Counted from the first letter of the stretch, positions 1 to 7,586 are shown. The stretch is DNA of 14,913 bases from a bacterium (GCA_029933535.1 JAOZNZ010000004.1:9745-24657); one strand, 5' to 3'. Notes: a model not told the origin generated them from the sequence alone. A program made the numbers and translations.

Positions 1-28
1 CAGGTGTCAGGTGTCAGGTGTCAGGTGT
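1..28. repeat. Heptamer tandem array, CAGGTGT x4
   Basis: Four perfect head-to-tail copies of CAGGTGT start at the first base of the window, so the array may continue beyond it. The same heptamer, in the same orientation, recurs at 5653-5683 between two genes about 5.6 kb away. It lies in the non-coding region downstream of the GH43 gene. Function is unknown. Confidence 0.9.
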
Positions 29-75
29 AAATTCAAATCAAAGATTTGAATTTAGTATTTACTTCATCCTTGGGT

Positions 76-110
76 GTTCGATATTCGGTGTTCAGTATTC
101 GGTGTTCATT
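76..110. repeat. Degenerate heptamer array, GTTCRRT-like x5
   Basis: Five consecutive 7-bp units (GTTCGAT, ATTCGGT, GTTCAGT, ATTCGGT, GTTCATT) run without interruption. Units keep the TTC core and vary at positions 1, 5 and 6. A second array of the same family occupies 3687-3728. It sits in the 187-bp leftmost non-coding stretch together with two other array types and a palindrome; no gene is visible there. Confidence 0.85.
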
Positions 111-114
111 ATGT

Positions 115-153
115 CCATTACTCCATTACTCCATTACTCCATTACTCCATTTA
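115..153. repeat. Octamer tandem array, CCATTACT x4
   Basis: Four perfect CCATTACT copies occupy 115-146, followed by a degenerate fifth (CCATTTA). One more copy of the word occurs at 181-188, on the other side of the 154-173 palindrome and running into the GH43 stop codon at 188-190. The palindrome therefore looks inserted into, or co-arranged with, the octamer array. Confidence 0.88.
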
Positions 154-173
154 GGCCGCTGAGGACAGCGGCC
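154..173. repeat. REP-like GC-rich palindrome
   Basis: A perfect 7-bp inverted repeat (GGCCGCT / AGCGGCC) encloses a 6-base loop (GAGGAC). It lies 15-34 bases beyond the GH43 stop codon. It could fold in the 3' end of that transcript, but no T-run follows it on the minus strand, so it does not look like a classical intrinsic terminator. A mobile or repeated REP-type element is the likelier reading. Confidence 0.6.
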
Positions 174-187
174 CTCCAATCCATTAC

Positions 188-2128
188 TCAATGGCTCTTC
201 GGAGCGGGCTGGGGTATTCCTCTTGTTGCCTTTCCGCGCAAAATTCCTTTATCGTCAAACCAAAGCGGATCTATACAAATAAACCTATTCCATTCTTGCG
301 AACCGTCTTGCTGCTGATGATAAACCGACCACAATTTATTCGCGCTGTCTTTGACCACGCAACCATGACCCGGCCCCAGCACACCGTTACCTCTTTTTAC
401 AATGGGGTTGCCGGAATATTTTTTAAAAGGGCCGGTTGGTTTTTTAGATGTCGCGTATCCGATTGCATAATTCAATGTTGAAGCCGAAGTACCTGAATAT
501 AAAAGATAATACAAATTATTATGTTTTAATATCCATGGCCCTTCTGTAACCGCGCCCTGTATTGTTTCCCATGGTTCCGTAGGATGAATGACAGATTTTG
601 GTTTAGTGCTGCTTTTTTTCAGAGGAGAATCCATTTTTTGAACAGTAATATGAAATCCGGGATGCTTAACATAATAAAAATAAAGACTGCCGTCATCATC
701 GCGAAACATGTGACCGTCGAGTGCACCTTCAACCAAAAAACCTTTGTCCTGAAAAGGTCCAAGTGGAGAATCTGCGACTGCCACTCCAACGCGGAAGTTA
801 GCCGTATAGTAAAGATAAAACTTTCCATCTTCCTGACAGACAAAAACGTCAGGAGCCCAAAGCCAACCGTCCTTGTGATGAAAAACGATTCCTCCTTTTT
901 CCCAGTTTACCAGATCAGATGAGGTATAAACATAATAGTTTTTTGAGTCACCTGTGGGATACATATAATATTTTCCATCAAAGAAAATAACAGTTGGATC
1001 TGCCGGACCGATTTCTTCAATGACAGGATTGGTGTATGTTTTTTTATTTTGTACATTGAGCCGTTTTAGCACAGCCTTAACAAGGTACGTCATGGTATAA
1101 GGTTTATTTTCCGGCACAATTTTTTTGGGGAAGGAGTACCAACTTTGAACAATATACCGTGCAGGATTTCCGCCGGCTTGAATATAAGTGTCAAGCATTT
1201 TCAAAGTTCGTTCATAAAATTCTTTGTCGGAAGTTCCTCCCCCTGTTTCTGAATTTATTATCAAGTTGAATTTTATTCCCTGATCATTACAAAACTCTTC
1301 ATACGTTCGCACCCTTTTTAACCAATTTACGCCAGACGGATCTTTCAATGTGGCCGATTTATGTTCTCCAATAATATATTCGTAGGGATTGTCAACAGTA
1401 ACTCCGGCAAAACTCAATCCCGCGGCTTTAACTTTTGCCAGAACTCTTTTTACTACTTTATCATAGTCGCCCAACTGCTGCCGATTGGGACCTGTTCCAT
1501 GATAAGCGGATCCACCTTTATATCCCCAGTTCGGGAAATTTGTAAGCAGGAAAAAACGAAGTTTCGGGCGCCTTTTTTTGGCAGCTCGCATATAGTCTAC
1601 CAGTTCATCCGCGCAGCGTTCAATTGATGTAAAGCTATTCGAGTCGTCTCTAATGCAGTTATTGTTTGTATCGAGGAGCCTTCTTACAGGGCCATCGAGG
1701 TCGAGATAATCTACTGTTCCGCCTGCTTCATACCATTTTTCAATTACGTTGAGTTCCGCTTTCGCAGATTTTTCACCTGCCATATCTCCCCATAACGGGG
1801 TTAAAGGCCCGCCGCATTCAATTGCGACTTTCAGGTTATTCTTTTTGCACATATCCGCCATACGTGAAAGATCTTTTTTGGACTTTTTACTCAACATGCC
1901 TATGTAAAATTTTATGCCGGTGATATGTGTTCGCACGTATGACCAGTCTTGTGAAGAGTCAAGCAGGGAAAAAGCTTTATTGAAATCCGGCGATGGAGTC
2001 ACGCACATCCAAATTTCGGGTTGCGTGGCGTGATTACCCGAAGAGTTTTTATCAGTATTAGTGCCAAAGAGACATTCTGAAAAAGTTATTAAAGAAAATA
2101 CAGTGATATAAGATATGTACTGTTTCAT
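188..2128 (-). CDS. Exported two-domain protein: TIM-barrel-like domain plus GH43 glycosidase
   Basis: This 646-residue protein starts with a hydrophobic export signal (about residues 1-22; no convincing lipobox). Residues about 36-356 alternate predicted strands (IKFYIG, LKVAIE, YLDLD, FFLLTN, GVTVD, LIIN, YIVQSW) with helices, as in a TIM barrel, but I do not recognise the family. Residues about 366-640 are a GH43 five-bladed propeller. Its likely catalytic set is base Asp377 (ADPTVIFFDGKYYMY), pKa-modulating Asp471 (LDGHMFRDDDG) and acid Glu529 (VTEGPWI); WAPDV (424-428) and the GPGHG histidine (589) are also present. GH43 enzymes mostly hydrolyse arabinan or xylan side chains. The exact substrate cannot be read here. 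Export suggests action on polysaccharide outside the cytoplasm. The ATG at 2128 is fixed by an AAGGAG motif 6 bases upstream. The gene starts 49 bp after the helicase. Confidence 0.9.
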   Translation of the reverse strand: MKQYISYITVFSLITFSECLFGTNTDKNSSGNHATQPEIWMCVTPSPDFNKAFSLLDSSQDWSYVRTHITGIKFYIGMLSKKSKKDLSRMADMCKKNNLKVAIECGGPLTPLWGDMAGEKSAKAELNVIEKWYEAGGTVDYLDLDGPVRRLLDTNNNCIRDDSNSFTSIERCADELVDYMRAAKKRRPKLRFFLLTNFPNWGYKGGSAYHGTGPNRQQLGDYDKVVKRVLAKVKAAGLSFAGVTVDNPYEYIIGEHKSATLKDPSGVNWLKRVRTYEEFCNDQGIKFNLIINSETGGGTSDKEFYERTLKMLDTYIQAGGNPARYIVQSWYSFPKKIVPENKPYTMTYLVKAVLKRLNVQNKKTYTNPVIEEIGPADPTVIFFDGKYYMYPTGDSKNYYVYTSSDLVNWEKGGIVFHHKDGWLWAPDVFVCQEDGKFYLYYTANFRVGVAVADSPLGPFQDKGFLVEGALDGHMFRDDDGSLYFYYVKHPGFHITVQKMDSPLKKSSTKPKSVIHPTEPWETIQGAVTEGPWILKHNNLYYLLYSGTSASTLNYAIGYATSKKPTGPFKKYSGNPIVKRGNGVLGPGHGCVVKDSANKLWSVYHQQQDGSQEWNRFICIDPLWFDDKGILRGKATRGIPQPAPKSH

Positions 2129-2134
2129 AAGTCT

Positions 2135-2140
2135 CTCCTT
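2135..2140 (-). promoter_or_regulatory. Shine-Dalgarno site of the GH43 gene
   Basis: AAGGAG on the minus strand ends 6 bases before the ATG at 2128. It is the strongest ribosome-binding site in the window and stands out because most neighbours have none. It supports this start over any internal one. Confidence 0.8.
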
Positions 2141-2177
2141 AATTTCAATATTTTTTCGTTTGACGTAGCTTTCTCCT

Positions 2178-3656
2178 TTAACGGCGGGGATTTCTTTCCG
2201 GTCTTCTGTGTGTTTTTCCTGACTTTTTTGATTTTCCGGAACTGCCGGGTTTTTCTTCTACCGACGGGACAGGTGAGTGAAGAATTTTTTGATAGTATTC
2301 ATCAAGTAACATCGCTATTACAGACATTTCGTCAACACTCTCAGACAATTGTTTCGCGAGAGGAATAAACCTCTGCATACGTTCATTCTGCATTCTGTCA
2401 AGTCCGCGAAGTTTTGCTTCAAGTAAAGCGGTAGTTCTTTCACCAACGATTTTCTGAACATCTTCATCAGTCGGGAGCTCACATTCGATGAATTCGATAT
2501 TGTAATTTTTTGCGATTTCAGCAAGCTTGAATTTCTCAATTCCTGCAATAAGCATTATCGCTTTTCCACTCGCACCGGCTCTTCCTGTTCTTCCCGCGCG
2601 ATGGATATAGATTTCTATATCTTCCGGAGGAGCGAATTGAAAAACGTGTGACAAGTTTGGCAGATCGATACCTCTTGCAGCGACATCAGTAGCGACTAAG
2701 AATTTAAGGTTACCTTTTCTAATTTTTGCCAGGACTTTTTCTCTTTGTGATTGAGAAAGGTCGGAGCTTAGTTCATCAGAGTCATAACCATATCTTTGTA
2801 AAACGATATTAACATAATGAACATCTGATTTTCTATTGCAGAAAATAAGTGCCGAATCAGGATTTTCAAACTCAATTATTCTGATTAATGAACGATCTTT
2901 TGTTACCGCAGGAACATTGTAAAATTCATGCTCGATTGCTGTAACATGAACATGATCACGGCTTAAGCTCAATACATCCGGCTGCTTCAAAAACTCGCCG
3001 GCGAGACTCATAACTCTCGGCGGAAAAGTCGCTGAGAACATATAGCCGTTAATTCTTTTACGTGGCAGATAAAATTGTACGCGTTTCATATCCTGATAAA
3101 AACCCATAGAGAGCATTCTATCGGCTTCGTCCATAATAGTAATTTTTAATTCATCAAGCAAAAGATATTTTTTAAGCAGATGGTCCAGTATTCTGCCGGG
3201 TGTTCCGACAACGATATGCGCGCCGTTTTTGAATGCTTTAATTTGACTTTCATAACCTGTTCCGCCATAAACAGCAACGGTTTTCACGCCGGCATTTCCG
3301 GCAAGCATTTCTGCTTCACGCGAAACCTGCGACGCCAGCTCACGCGTTGGCACAAGAATCAAAACCTGACATGCATTTAGTGAGGTATCAATTAACTCAA
3401 GCAGAGGTAAAATAAAAGCTCCTGTTTTTCCGCTGCCTGTATGCGACTGAACCATCAAATCACGTTTAGCAAGAATATAAGGAATAGCTTTTGCCTGGAC
3501 GGGCATAAGATTATTCCAACCTGCTCTTTTAGCCGCGTCTTTCAAAGAATCGGGCAGATTATTAATGTCAGTTGCGACAATTGCGTTTTCCGGTTCAGTA
3601 ATATGTTCCTGCGCGTCATACGGCAGGTCCTGTTTTTTTTCAATTTTTTTATTCAT
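2178..3656 (-). CDS. DEAD-box ATP-dependent RNA helicase
   Basis: This 492-residue protein unwinds RNA duplexes using ATP, as in ribosome assembly, mRNA decay or cold adaptation. All family motifs are intact. In order these are the Q-motif glutamine (54), motif I SHTGSGKT (71-78), Ia PTRELA (103-108), TPGR (152-155), DEAD (176-179), SAT (208-210), IFCNR (271-275), VATDVAARGID (321-331) and HRAGRTGR (352-359). A lysine/arginine-rich tail (about 470-492) probably binds RNA. Layout and length resemble bacterial DeaD/RhlE-type proteins, but the subgroup cannot be fixed by eye. The ATG at 3656 follows an A-rich leader with no Shine-Dalgarno motif. The 229-bp repeat-filled gap upstream suggests it may be transcribed separately from the glycosyltransferase. 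GH43 follows 49 bp downstream. Confidence 0.96.
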   Translation of the reverse strand: MNKKIEKKQDLPYDAQEHITEPENAIVATDINNLPDSLKDAAKRAGWNNLMPVQAKAIPYILAKRDLMVQSHTGSGKTGAFILPLLELIDTSLNACQVLILVPTRELASQVSREAEMLAGNAGVKTVAVYGGTGYESQIKAFKNGAHIVVGTPGRILDHLLKKYLLLDELKITIMDEADRMLSMGFYQDMKRVQFYLPRKRINGYMFSATFPPRVMSLAGEFLKQPDVLSLSRDHVHVTAIEHEFYNVPAVTKDRSLIRIIEFENPDSALIFCNRKSDVHYVNIVLQRYGYDSDELSSDLSQSQREKVLAKIRKGNLKFLVATDVAARGIDLPNLSHVFQFAPPEDIEIYIHRAGRTGRAGASGKAIMLIAGIEKFKLAEIAKNYNIEFIECELPTDEDVQKIVGERTTALLEAKLRGLDRMQNERMQRFIPLAKQLSESVDEMSVIAMLLDEYYQKILHSPVPSVEEKPGSSGKSKKSGKTHRRPERNPRR

Positions 3657-3686
3657 TTTTTTGTTGTTCTTTGTACTTTATAATTT

Positions 3687-3728
3687 GTTCGATGTTCGAT
3701 GTTCAGTGTTCGGTGTTCAGTGTTCAGT
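3687..3728. repeat. Heptamer array, GTTCRRT x6
   Basis: Six uninterrupted 7-bp units (GTTCGAT x2, GTTCAGT, GTTCGGT, GTTCAGT x2) match the family at 76-110. The array lies 31-72 bp upstream of the helicase ATG, within its likely 5' region. Confidence 0.9.
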
Positions 3729-3736
3729 TTTCTTTC

Positions 3737-3786
3737 ATGGACACGATGGACATTAATCCAATAATCCAATAATCCATTAATCCAAA
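3737..3786. repeat. Nonamer pair (ATGGACAYK) followed by octamer array (AATCCAAT x4)
   Basis: Two 9-bp units (ATGGACACG, ATGGACATT; 3737-3754) run directly into four 8-bp units (AATCCAAT, AATCCAAT, AATCCATT, AATCCAAA; 3755-3786). Different periods join without a gap, giving a composite of repeat types in the glycosyltransferase-helicase interval. Confidence 0.82.
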
Positions 3787-3794
3787 GTATTTCG

Positions 3795-3833
3795 GTCGCT
3801 TCGCGCCCGCGCAGTAAATGTCGCTATCGCGCC
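3795..3833. repeat. GC-rich imperfect direct repeat
   Basis: GTCGCTTCGCGCC (3795-3807) and GTCGCTATCGCGCC (3820-3833) differ by one inserted base and are separated by 12 bases. This GC-rich island stands out from the AT-rich surroundings. It lies between two AT-rich array segments and has no coding potential that I can support. Confidence 0.65.
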
Positions 3834-3871
3834 TTTATTCCTGCACTCCATATCCATTATTCCATTAAAAT

Positions 3872-3890
3872 ATTAAGCTGGAAGCTTAAT
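3872..3890 (-). terminator. Hairpin over the glycosyltransferase stop codon, possible weak terminator
   Basis: A perfect 8-bp inverted repeat (ATTAAGCT / AGCTTAAT, 3-base centre) spans the TAA stop at 3886-3888. On the minus strand it is followed by ATTTTAA rather than a clean T-run, so termination would be weak at best. Together with the long gap that follows, it hints at a transcript boundary before the helicase. Confidence 0.4.
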
Positions 3891-5643
3891 TTACTTTATT
3901 AAGTTTATCGTGATATTCTTCTTCTTTCCTTAGTTTTGATGAAAAAAGACCTTTCATAAAATAAATACCGTAAGCTATATGAGTGAGAACAGTTCCCATT
4001 ATTGTATACAAAATTAACTTTGGCGATGCGAGCAATGAAGCGGCCGCAAGTACAATAAAATAAACTATCAACACAGCAAGATAAATATAAAAGAGCGGTT
4101 TGCACCAGAAGTAAGTTGTCCAACCTGTTAAAATACCGAAAGCCAAAATTGTTGGCATAAAATAAGCCGGTTTCCGCGATGTTTCAGGAAACTTTTTAAC
4201 AAAAAAACCTCTGTGAAGTGCATACTGCGTCACCTGTTTAAAATGTCCGTTCCAGAATGAACGGCGGTGATGATAAACATGAACCAGCGGGTCGTAAATT
4301 ATTTTTTTGCCGAGTTTTTTTGTGATAGTCAAGCAAAGCTCCGTGTCTTCACCCGGCCAATAATTTGTTTGAAAACCATTTGCATCATTAAAAACAGATC
4401 TTCTTACAGCAAGATTGCATGTCGGATAATCATCAACTTCACGCCTGCGGTCATGAATGTATCTATATCTGTAAGAGCCGCTTGCAGCGAAAGAAGAATA
4501 AACCGCACCGCTAACCTGTAACCAAAGAGTATCTTCTGAGGGCGTAGTTGCAGGGCCGCCTGCAGCACCGACTTCATCATCGTCAAAATTTGCCGCGAGT
4601 TCATACAGCCAGTTAGCTGCAGGATACGAATCATCATCGAGGAAAGCGATTATTTCTCCTTTAGCGGCATCAACGCCCATATTTCTTTTTATTGCCGGGA
4701 GTTCATTTCCGGTAGGAATAACAGTAACTTCCGGAGGCAGCGTATCAATATTTTCGTCAGGCAAAACGATAATTTCAAACTTTTCATATTTTTGCTTAAG
4801 CGACTCGCGAACGCTTTGCTGCAAATAAGGATTATCATTTTTTACGGCTATGACAATAGAAATCATTGGTTGATAGGAATAATCTTTAGGTTTCCACGAG
4901 TCGTAATATTTAATAATTCTCAGGCGGTAAAATACAGCAAGTGTATCGACCAGCATATTATAAATATTTCCAACAGTAACGCTTCCCTTTTTATCTGAAA
5001 AAGAAACATCAACCGGATATGGTGTAAATTTGAAACCAAATCTGTAAGCAATAGATAAAATTTCAATATCAAGGGCGTATCTTCTGACAAGCATTCTTGG
5101 AATGACGTTATCAAGAACTGCTTTTTTGAAAAGTTTAAAACCTGTTTGAGTATCTTTAACCGGAAGCGGAATTAATAAATGAACAAACGTTGTATAAGTT
5201 GTGCTGATGAGTCGTCGATACCATGGATAATTAGTTTTGATTTTATGAAGTTGTTTGCTTCCCATAACCGCGTCAACATTTTTTTCGGTCAAAACTTTTG
5301 TCATTTCAATCATATATTCCGGCGCGATATCCAGGTCGGAATCAATAAAGAAGATCCATGAGCCTTTACATTTTTTATAACCGTCTCTTAAAGCGAGTCC
5401 CTTTCCTGCATTTTTTTCAAGATTAATACCTTTAACTTCAAACATTTCCTCTTCAGCATTTTGGATTTGCTGCCATGTGTTGTCTGTGCTTCCGTCATTA
5501 ATAACGATAATTTCAAAAGAAGAAGCGATAGTCTTCCATTCATTTTGAAGCCAATCCCGCGCCAACGAATTAACGCGTTTAATATTTTTATAAATTCTTG
5601 GCCCCTCGTTATGGGCGGGCATGATAATAGAAATGGTTTCCAT
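3886..5643 (-). CDS. Tandem GT2 glycosyltransferase with C-terminal membrane helices
   Basis: This 585-residue protein carries two family-2 glycosyltransferase domains. The first (about 1-245) resembles dolichyl/polyprenyl-phosphate sugar synthases: N-terminal ISIIMPAHNE, NDGSTD (49-54), nucleotide-sugar/metal motif DSD (101-103) and QTGFK (166-170). The second (about 258-480) has its own ISIVIAVKND start, DDD (336-338) and acceptor-side GED (431-433). Three hydrophobic segments (about 496-516, 518-538, 541-563) anchor the C-terminus in the inner membrane. It probably makes an activated lipid-linked sugar and/or extends a surface glycan; donor and acceptor are unknown. The ATG at 5643 has no Shine-Dalgarno motif. 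A CAGGTGT array fills most of the 40-bp gap after the DUF2062 gene, which is likely co-transcribed. Confidence 0.9.
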   Translation of the reverse strand: METISIIMPAHNEGPRIYKNIKRVNSLARDWLQNEWKTIASSFEIIVINDGSTDNTWQQIQNAEEEMFEVKGINLEKNAGKGLALRDGYKKCKGSWIFFIDSDLDIAPEYMIEMTKVLTEKNVDAVMGSKQLHKIKTNYPWYRRLISTTYTTFVHLLIPLPVKDTQTGFKLFKKAVLDNVIPRMLVRRYALDIEILSIAYRFGFKFTPYPVDVSFSDKKGSVTVGNIYNMLVDTLAVFYRLRIIKYYDSWKPKDYSYQPMISIVIAVKNDNPYLQQSVRESLKQKYEKFEIIVLPDENIDTLPPEVTVIPTGNELPAIKRNMGVDAAKGEIIAFLDDDSYPAANWLYELAANFDDDEVGAAGGPATTPSEDTLWLQVSGAVYSSFAASGSYRYRYIHDRRREVDDYPTCNLAVRRSVFNDANGFQTNYWPGEDTELCLTITKKLGKKIIYDPLVHVYHHRRSFWNGHFKQVTQYALHRGFFVKKFPETSRKPAYFMPTILAFGILTGWTTYFWCKPLFYIYLAVLIVYFIVLAAASLLASPKLILYTIMGTVLTHIAYGIYFMKGLFSSKLRKEEEYHDKLNKVN

Positions 5644-5652
5644 ATGAGTGTA

Positions 5653-5683
5653 CAGGTGTCAGGTGTCAGAGTTCAGGTGTCAG
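5653..5683. repeat. Heptamer array, CAGGTGT x3 plus one variant
   Basis: The units are CAGGTGT, CAGGTGT, CAGAGTT and CAGGTGT, plus CAG. The array ends at the base directly before the DUF2062 stop codon (5684-5686) and occupies nearly all of the gap to the glycosyltransferase start. It is the same word and orientation as 1-28. Confidence 0.9.
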
Positions 5684-6154
5684 TTATTCATTAGTTCTTA
5701 TCAAAAATAATTTTGTAACAAGATAAGTAATTATACCAGAAGCGGCGCTTAAAATCACACCTCCGATAAGTATAGCTAAAATAATTCCCGGACCATTTTC
5801 CACCGCAAGTTTTTTTAATGAGCGTATAGTTAAATTTGTAAAATCAATGTCGATATTTCGTGCCGACTTAACAAAAATACTTCCAATTGCATATTCGCCG
5901 GCATAGATAAAAACATAAGTTATCGGGTTAGCAATCCAAACCGTAATAAAAGCGATGGCACGGTAACACTTTACAAAAGGTAAAATTCCTGCAAGCAAAA
6001 CAAGCTGAAACGGCGATACAGGAAACAAGCCTACCGAAATACCTAATGCCGTTCCTAACGCTTTTTCATGCCTTGAATAATTTTCAGCTGAAAGTTTTTC
6101 TTTAAGCGATTTCAGCAAGGAAGATATTTTATTTTTTATATTCACGGATACCAC
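5684..6154 (-). CDS. DUF2062 family small membrane protein
   Basis: This protein of about 156 residues has the DUF2062 signature: ALGTALGISVGLFPVSPFQ (32-50) and the helix carrying WIANPITY (73-80). Hydrophobic segments lie at about 35-60, 65-92 and 121-149, so it is an inner-membrane protein. Biochemical function is not established for the family. Its position directly before a membrane-associated GT2 protein suggests a part in glycan or glycolipid handling. The start is uncertain. The frame opens with GTG at 6154, another GTG is at 6145, and both lie inside a CACGGAT-type repeat. There is no ATG near the N-terminus and no Shine-Dalgarno motif, so the true start could also be a downstream TTG. 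The first 10-13 residues may be repeat-derived. Confidence 0.8.
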   Translation of the reverse strand: MVSVNIKNKISSLLKSLKEKLSAENYSRHEKALGTALGISVGLFPVSPFQLVLLAGILPFVKCYRAIAFITVWIANPITYVFIYAGEYAIGSIFVKSARNIDIDFTNLTIRSLKKLAVENGPGIILAILIGGVILSAASGIITYLVTKLFLIRTNE

Positions 6155-6226
6155 GGATTTAATTTATTTAATTCGTGTCTATTTGTGTTCATTAGTGGTT
6201 AAAAATCTTTTGTATTCTTCGTGGTT
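6143..6226. repeat. Composite repeat: nonamer pair plus decamer array x3
   Basis: CACGGATAC/CACGGATTT (6143-6160) overlaps the first codons of the DUF2062 gene. Three in-register 10-bp units follow (ATTCGTGTCT, ATTTGTGTTC, ATTAGTGGTT; 6171-6200), then a CTTCGTGGTTA tail that includes the NtrC stop codon (6225-6227). A homologous decamer array plus CTTCGTGGTT tail is found at 8841-8898. The element fills the whole interval. Confidence 0.85.
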
Positions 6227-7586
6227 ACATCACACCGTATTCGTTTAATTTTCTGTAAAGGTTTCTTCTGCTTATACCGAGTTGTTTAGCTACATCTGAT
6301 TTTGTTTTGATCTTCTCAAGCCTTCTGAGAATCATCCATTTTTCTATTTCCGGTAAAGTCATATTATCAAAATCCGGATATTCTTCATCTGCTGCTTTTG
6401 TTATTTTTTTGTTCGTTGAGCCAAGGATGTGTTGTGGTAAATCGCGTGGAGTGATTTCACGCCCCTGACACAAAACCACAAGTGATTCAATTGCGTTTTG
6501 CAGTTCACGAACGTTACCCGGCCAGTCATAAGATTCAAGAATTTCTTCTGTGAAGGGAGAAACGACGATTTTTTTGCCGGTTTCACGATTGAATTTATCA
6601 AGGAAATGATTAATAAGCAATTTAATGTCATCAGGGCGTTCACGAAGCGGCGGAATTTTTAAACTCACAACATTAAGTCTGTAATATAAATCTTCTCTGA
6701 ATTTGCCTTCCTCAATTAATTTTTCAAGAGACATATTTGTCGCGGCAACAATTCTGACATCAGTTTCAATCGTCTCCGTTCCGCCAACACGTTCAAAAAC
6801 TCTTTCCTGCAGAACGCGCAATAATTTAACTTGAATTGAGAGTGGAATTGTGCTGACTTCATCAAGAAAAAGAGTGCCTTTATCTGCGAGTTCAAATCTT
6901 CCGATTCTTCTGGCAACAGCGCCTGTAAACGAACCTTTTTCATGCCCGAACAGTTCACTTTCGAGAAGATTTTCCTGAAAACTTGCACAATGAAGCGGAA
7001 CGAAAGCTTTATCACAGCGCGGACTGAGATCATGAATAGCACGCGCGATAAGTTCTTTTCCGGTACCGCTTTCGCCTTCGATGAGTACATTTGATTTAGT
7101 TGGCGCCACTTGTTTAACAATTTGAAAAAGTTGTTTAATTTGCGATGAATCCCCTACAATTGAACTCAAGGCATTTTTTTCGCCGATAATAGATTTCAGC
7201 GATTCATTTTCCGATTTAAGATTAAGCAATTTTAGCGCGCGCTGCACAACCAACTCGATAGTATCAATATCAAAAGGTTTACTGATAAAATCATAAGCGC
7301 CTTTCGCGAGAGCTTTTTTCGCAGCTTCACCTGAGCCGTAGGCGGTAATTAAAACAACAGGAATTTCCGGTGCTTCATTTTGAAGTGAGTTAAGAACCGA
7401 CATACCGTCATCACCGGGCATTCTCAAATCACTAATAACGAGATCAATTTTGTTTTTTCTGAAAGTTTCAAGGCCATCGCTGCCGGAAACGGCTTCAATA
7501 ACGCTGCAGCCAAGATGTTCGAGCACGCGTTTAAGTCCTGCACGCGCGTTAGTTTCGTCATCAATAATCAGAACAGTTTTTTTCAT
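6225..7586 (-). CDS. NtrC-family sigma-54-dependent response regulator
   Basis: This 453-residue DNA-binding activator receives phosphate from the kinase encoded just upstream and drives sigma-54 promoters by ATP hydrolysis. The receiver domain (about 3-118) has Asp10/Asp11, phosphoacceptor Asp53, Thr81 and Lys103. The AAA+ domain (about 143-390) has Walker A GESGTGKE (171-178), a sigma-54 contact loop written GSFTGA (218-223, commonly GAFTGA), Walker B TLFLDE (238-243), YYRLNV (301-306) and the WPGNVREL motif (355-362). A Fis-type helix-turn-helix (about 426-447) ends the protein. Its ATG overlaps the kinase TGA by ATGA, indicating translational coupling. The stop codon lies in a repeat element. 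Target genes are unknown; no clear sigma-54 promoter was seen in the gaps here. Confidence 0.96.
   Translation of the reverse strand: MKKTVLIIDDETNARAGLKRVLEHLGCSVIEAVSGSDGLETFRKNKIDLVISDLRMPGDDGMSVLNSLQNEAPEIPVVLITAYGSGEAAKKALAKGAYDFISKPFDIDTIELVVQRALKLLNLKSENESLKSIIGEKNALSSIVGDSSQIKQLFQIVKQVAPTKSNVLIEGESGTGKELIARAIHDLSPRCDKAFVPLHCASFQENLLESELFGHEKGSFTGAVARRIGRFELADKGTLFLDEVSTIPLSIQVKLLRVLQERVFERVGGTETIETDVRIVAATNMSLEKLIEEGKFREDLYYRLNVVSLKIPPLRERPDDIKLLINHFLDKFNRETGKKIVVSPFTEEILESYDWPGNVRELQNAIESLVVLCQGREITPRDLPQHILGSTNKKITKAADEEYPDFDNMTLPEIEKWMILRRLEKIKTKSDVAKQLGISRRNLYRKLNEYGVM

Noticed and set aside
154..173. Intrinsic terminator of the GH43 gene
   Set aside because: The stem is good, but no T-run follows in the direction of transcription.
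1..187. CRISPR-like array in the left repeats
   Set aside because: Units of 7-8 bp are directly adjacent with no unique spacers, and no cas gene is present.
584..922. Plus-strand open frames such as this one opposite the GH43 gene, and similar ones opposite other genes
   Set aside because: They lie antisense to well-supported genes, lack family motifs and start signals, and have unnatural compositions.
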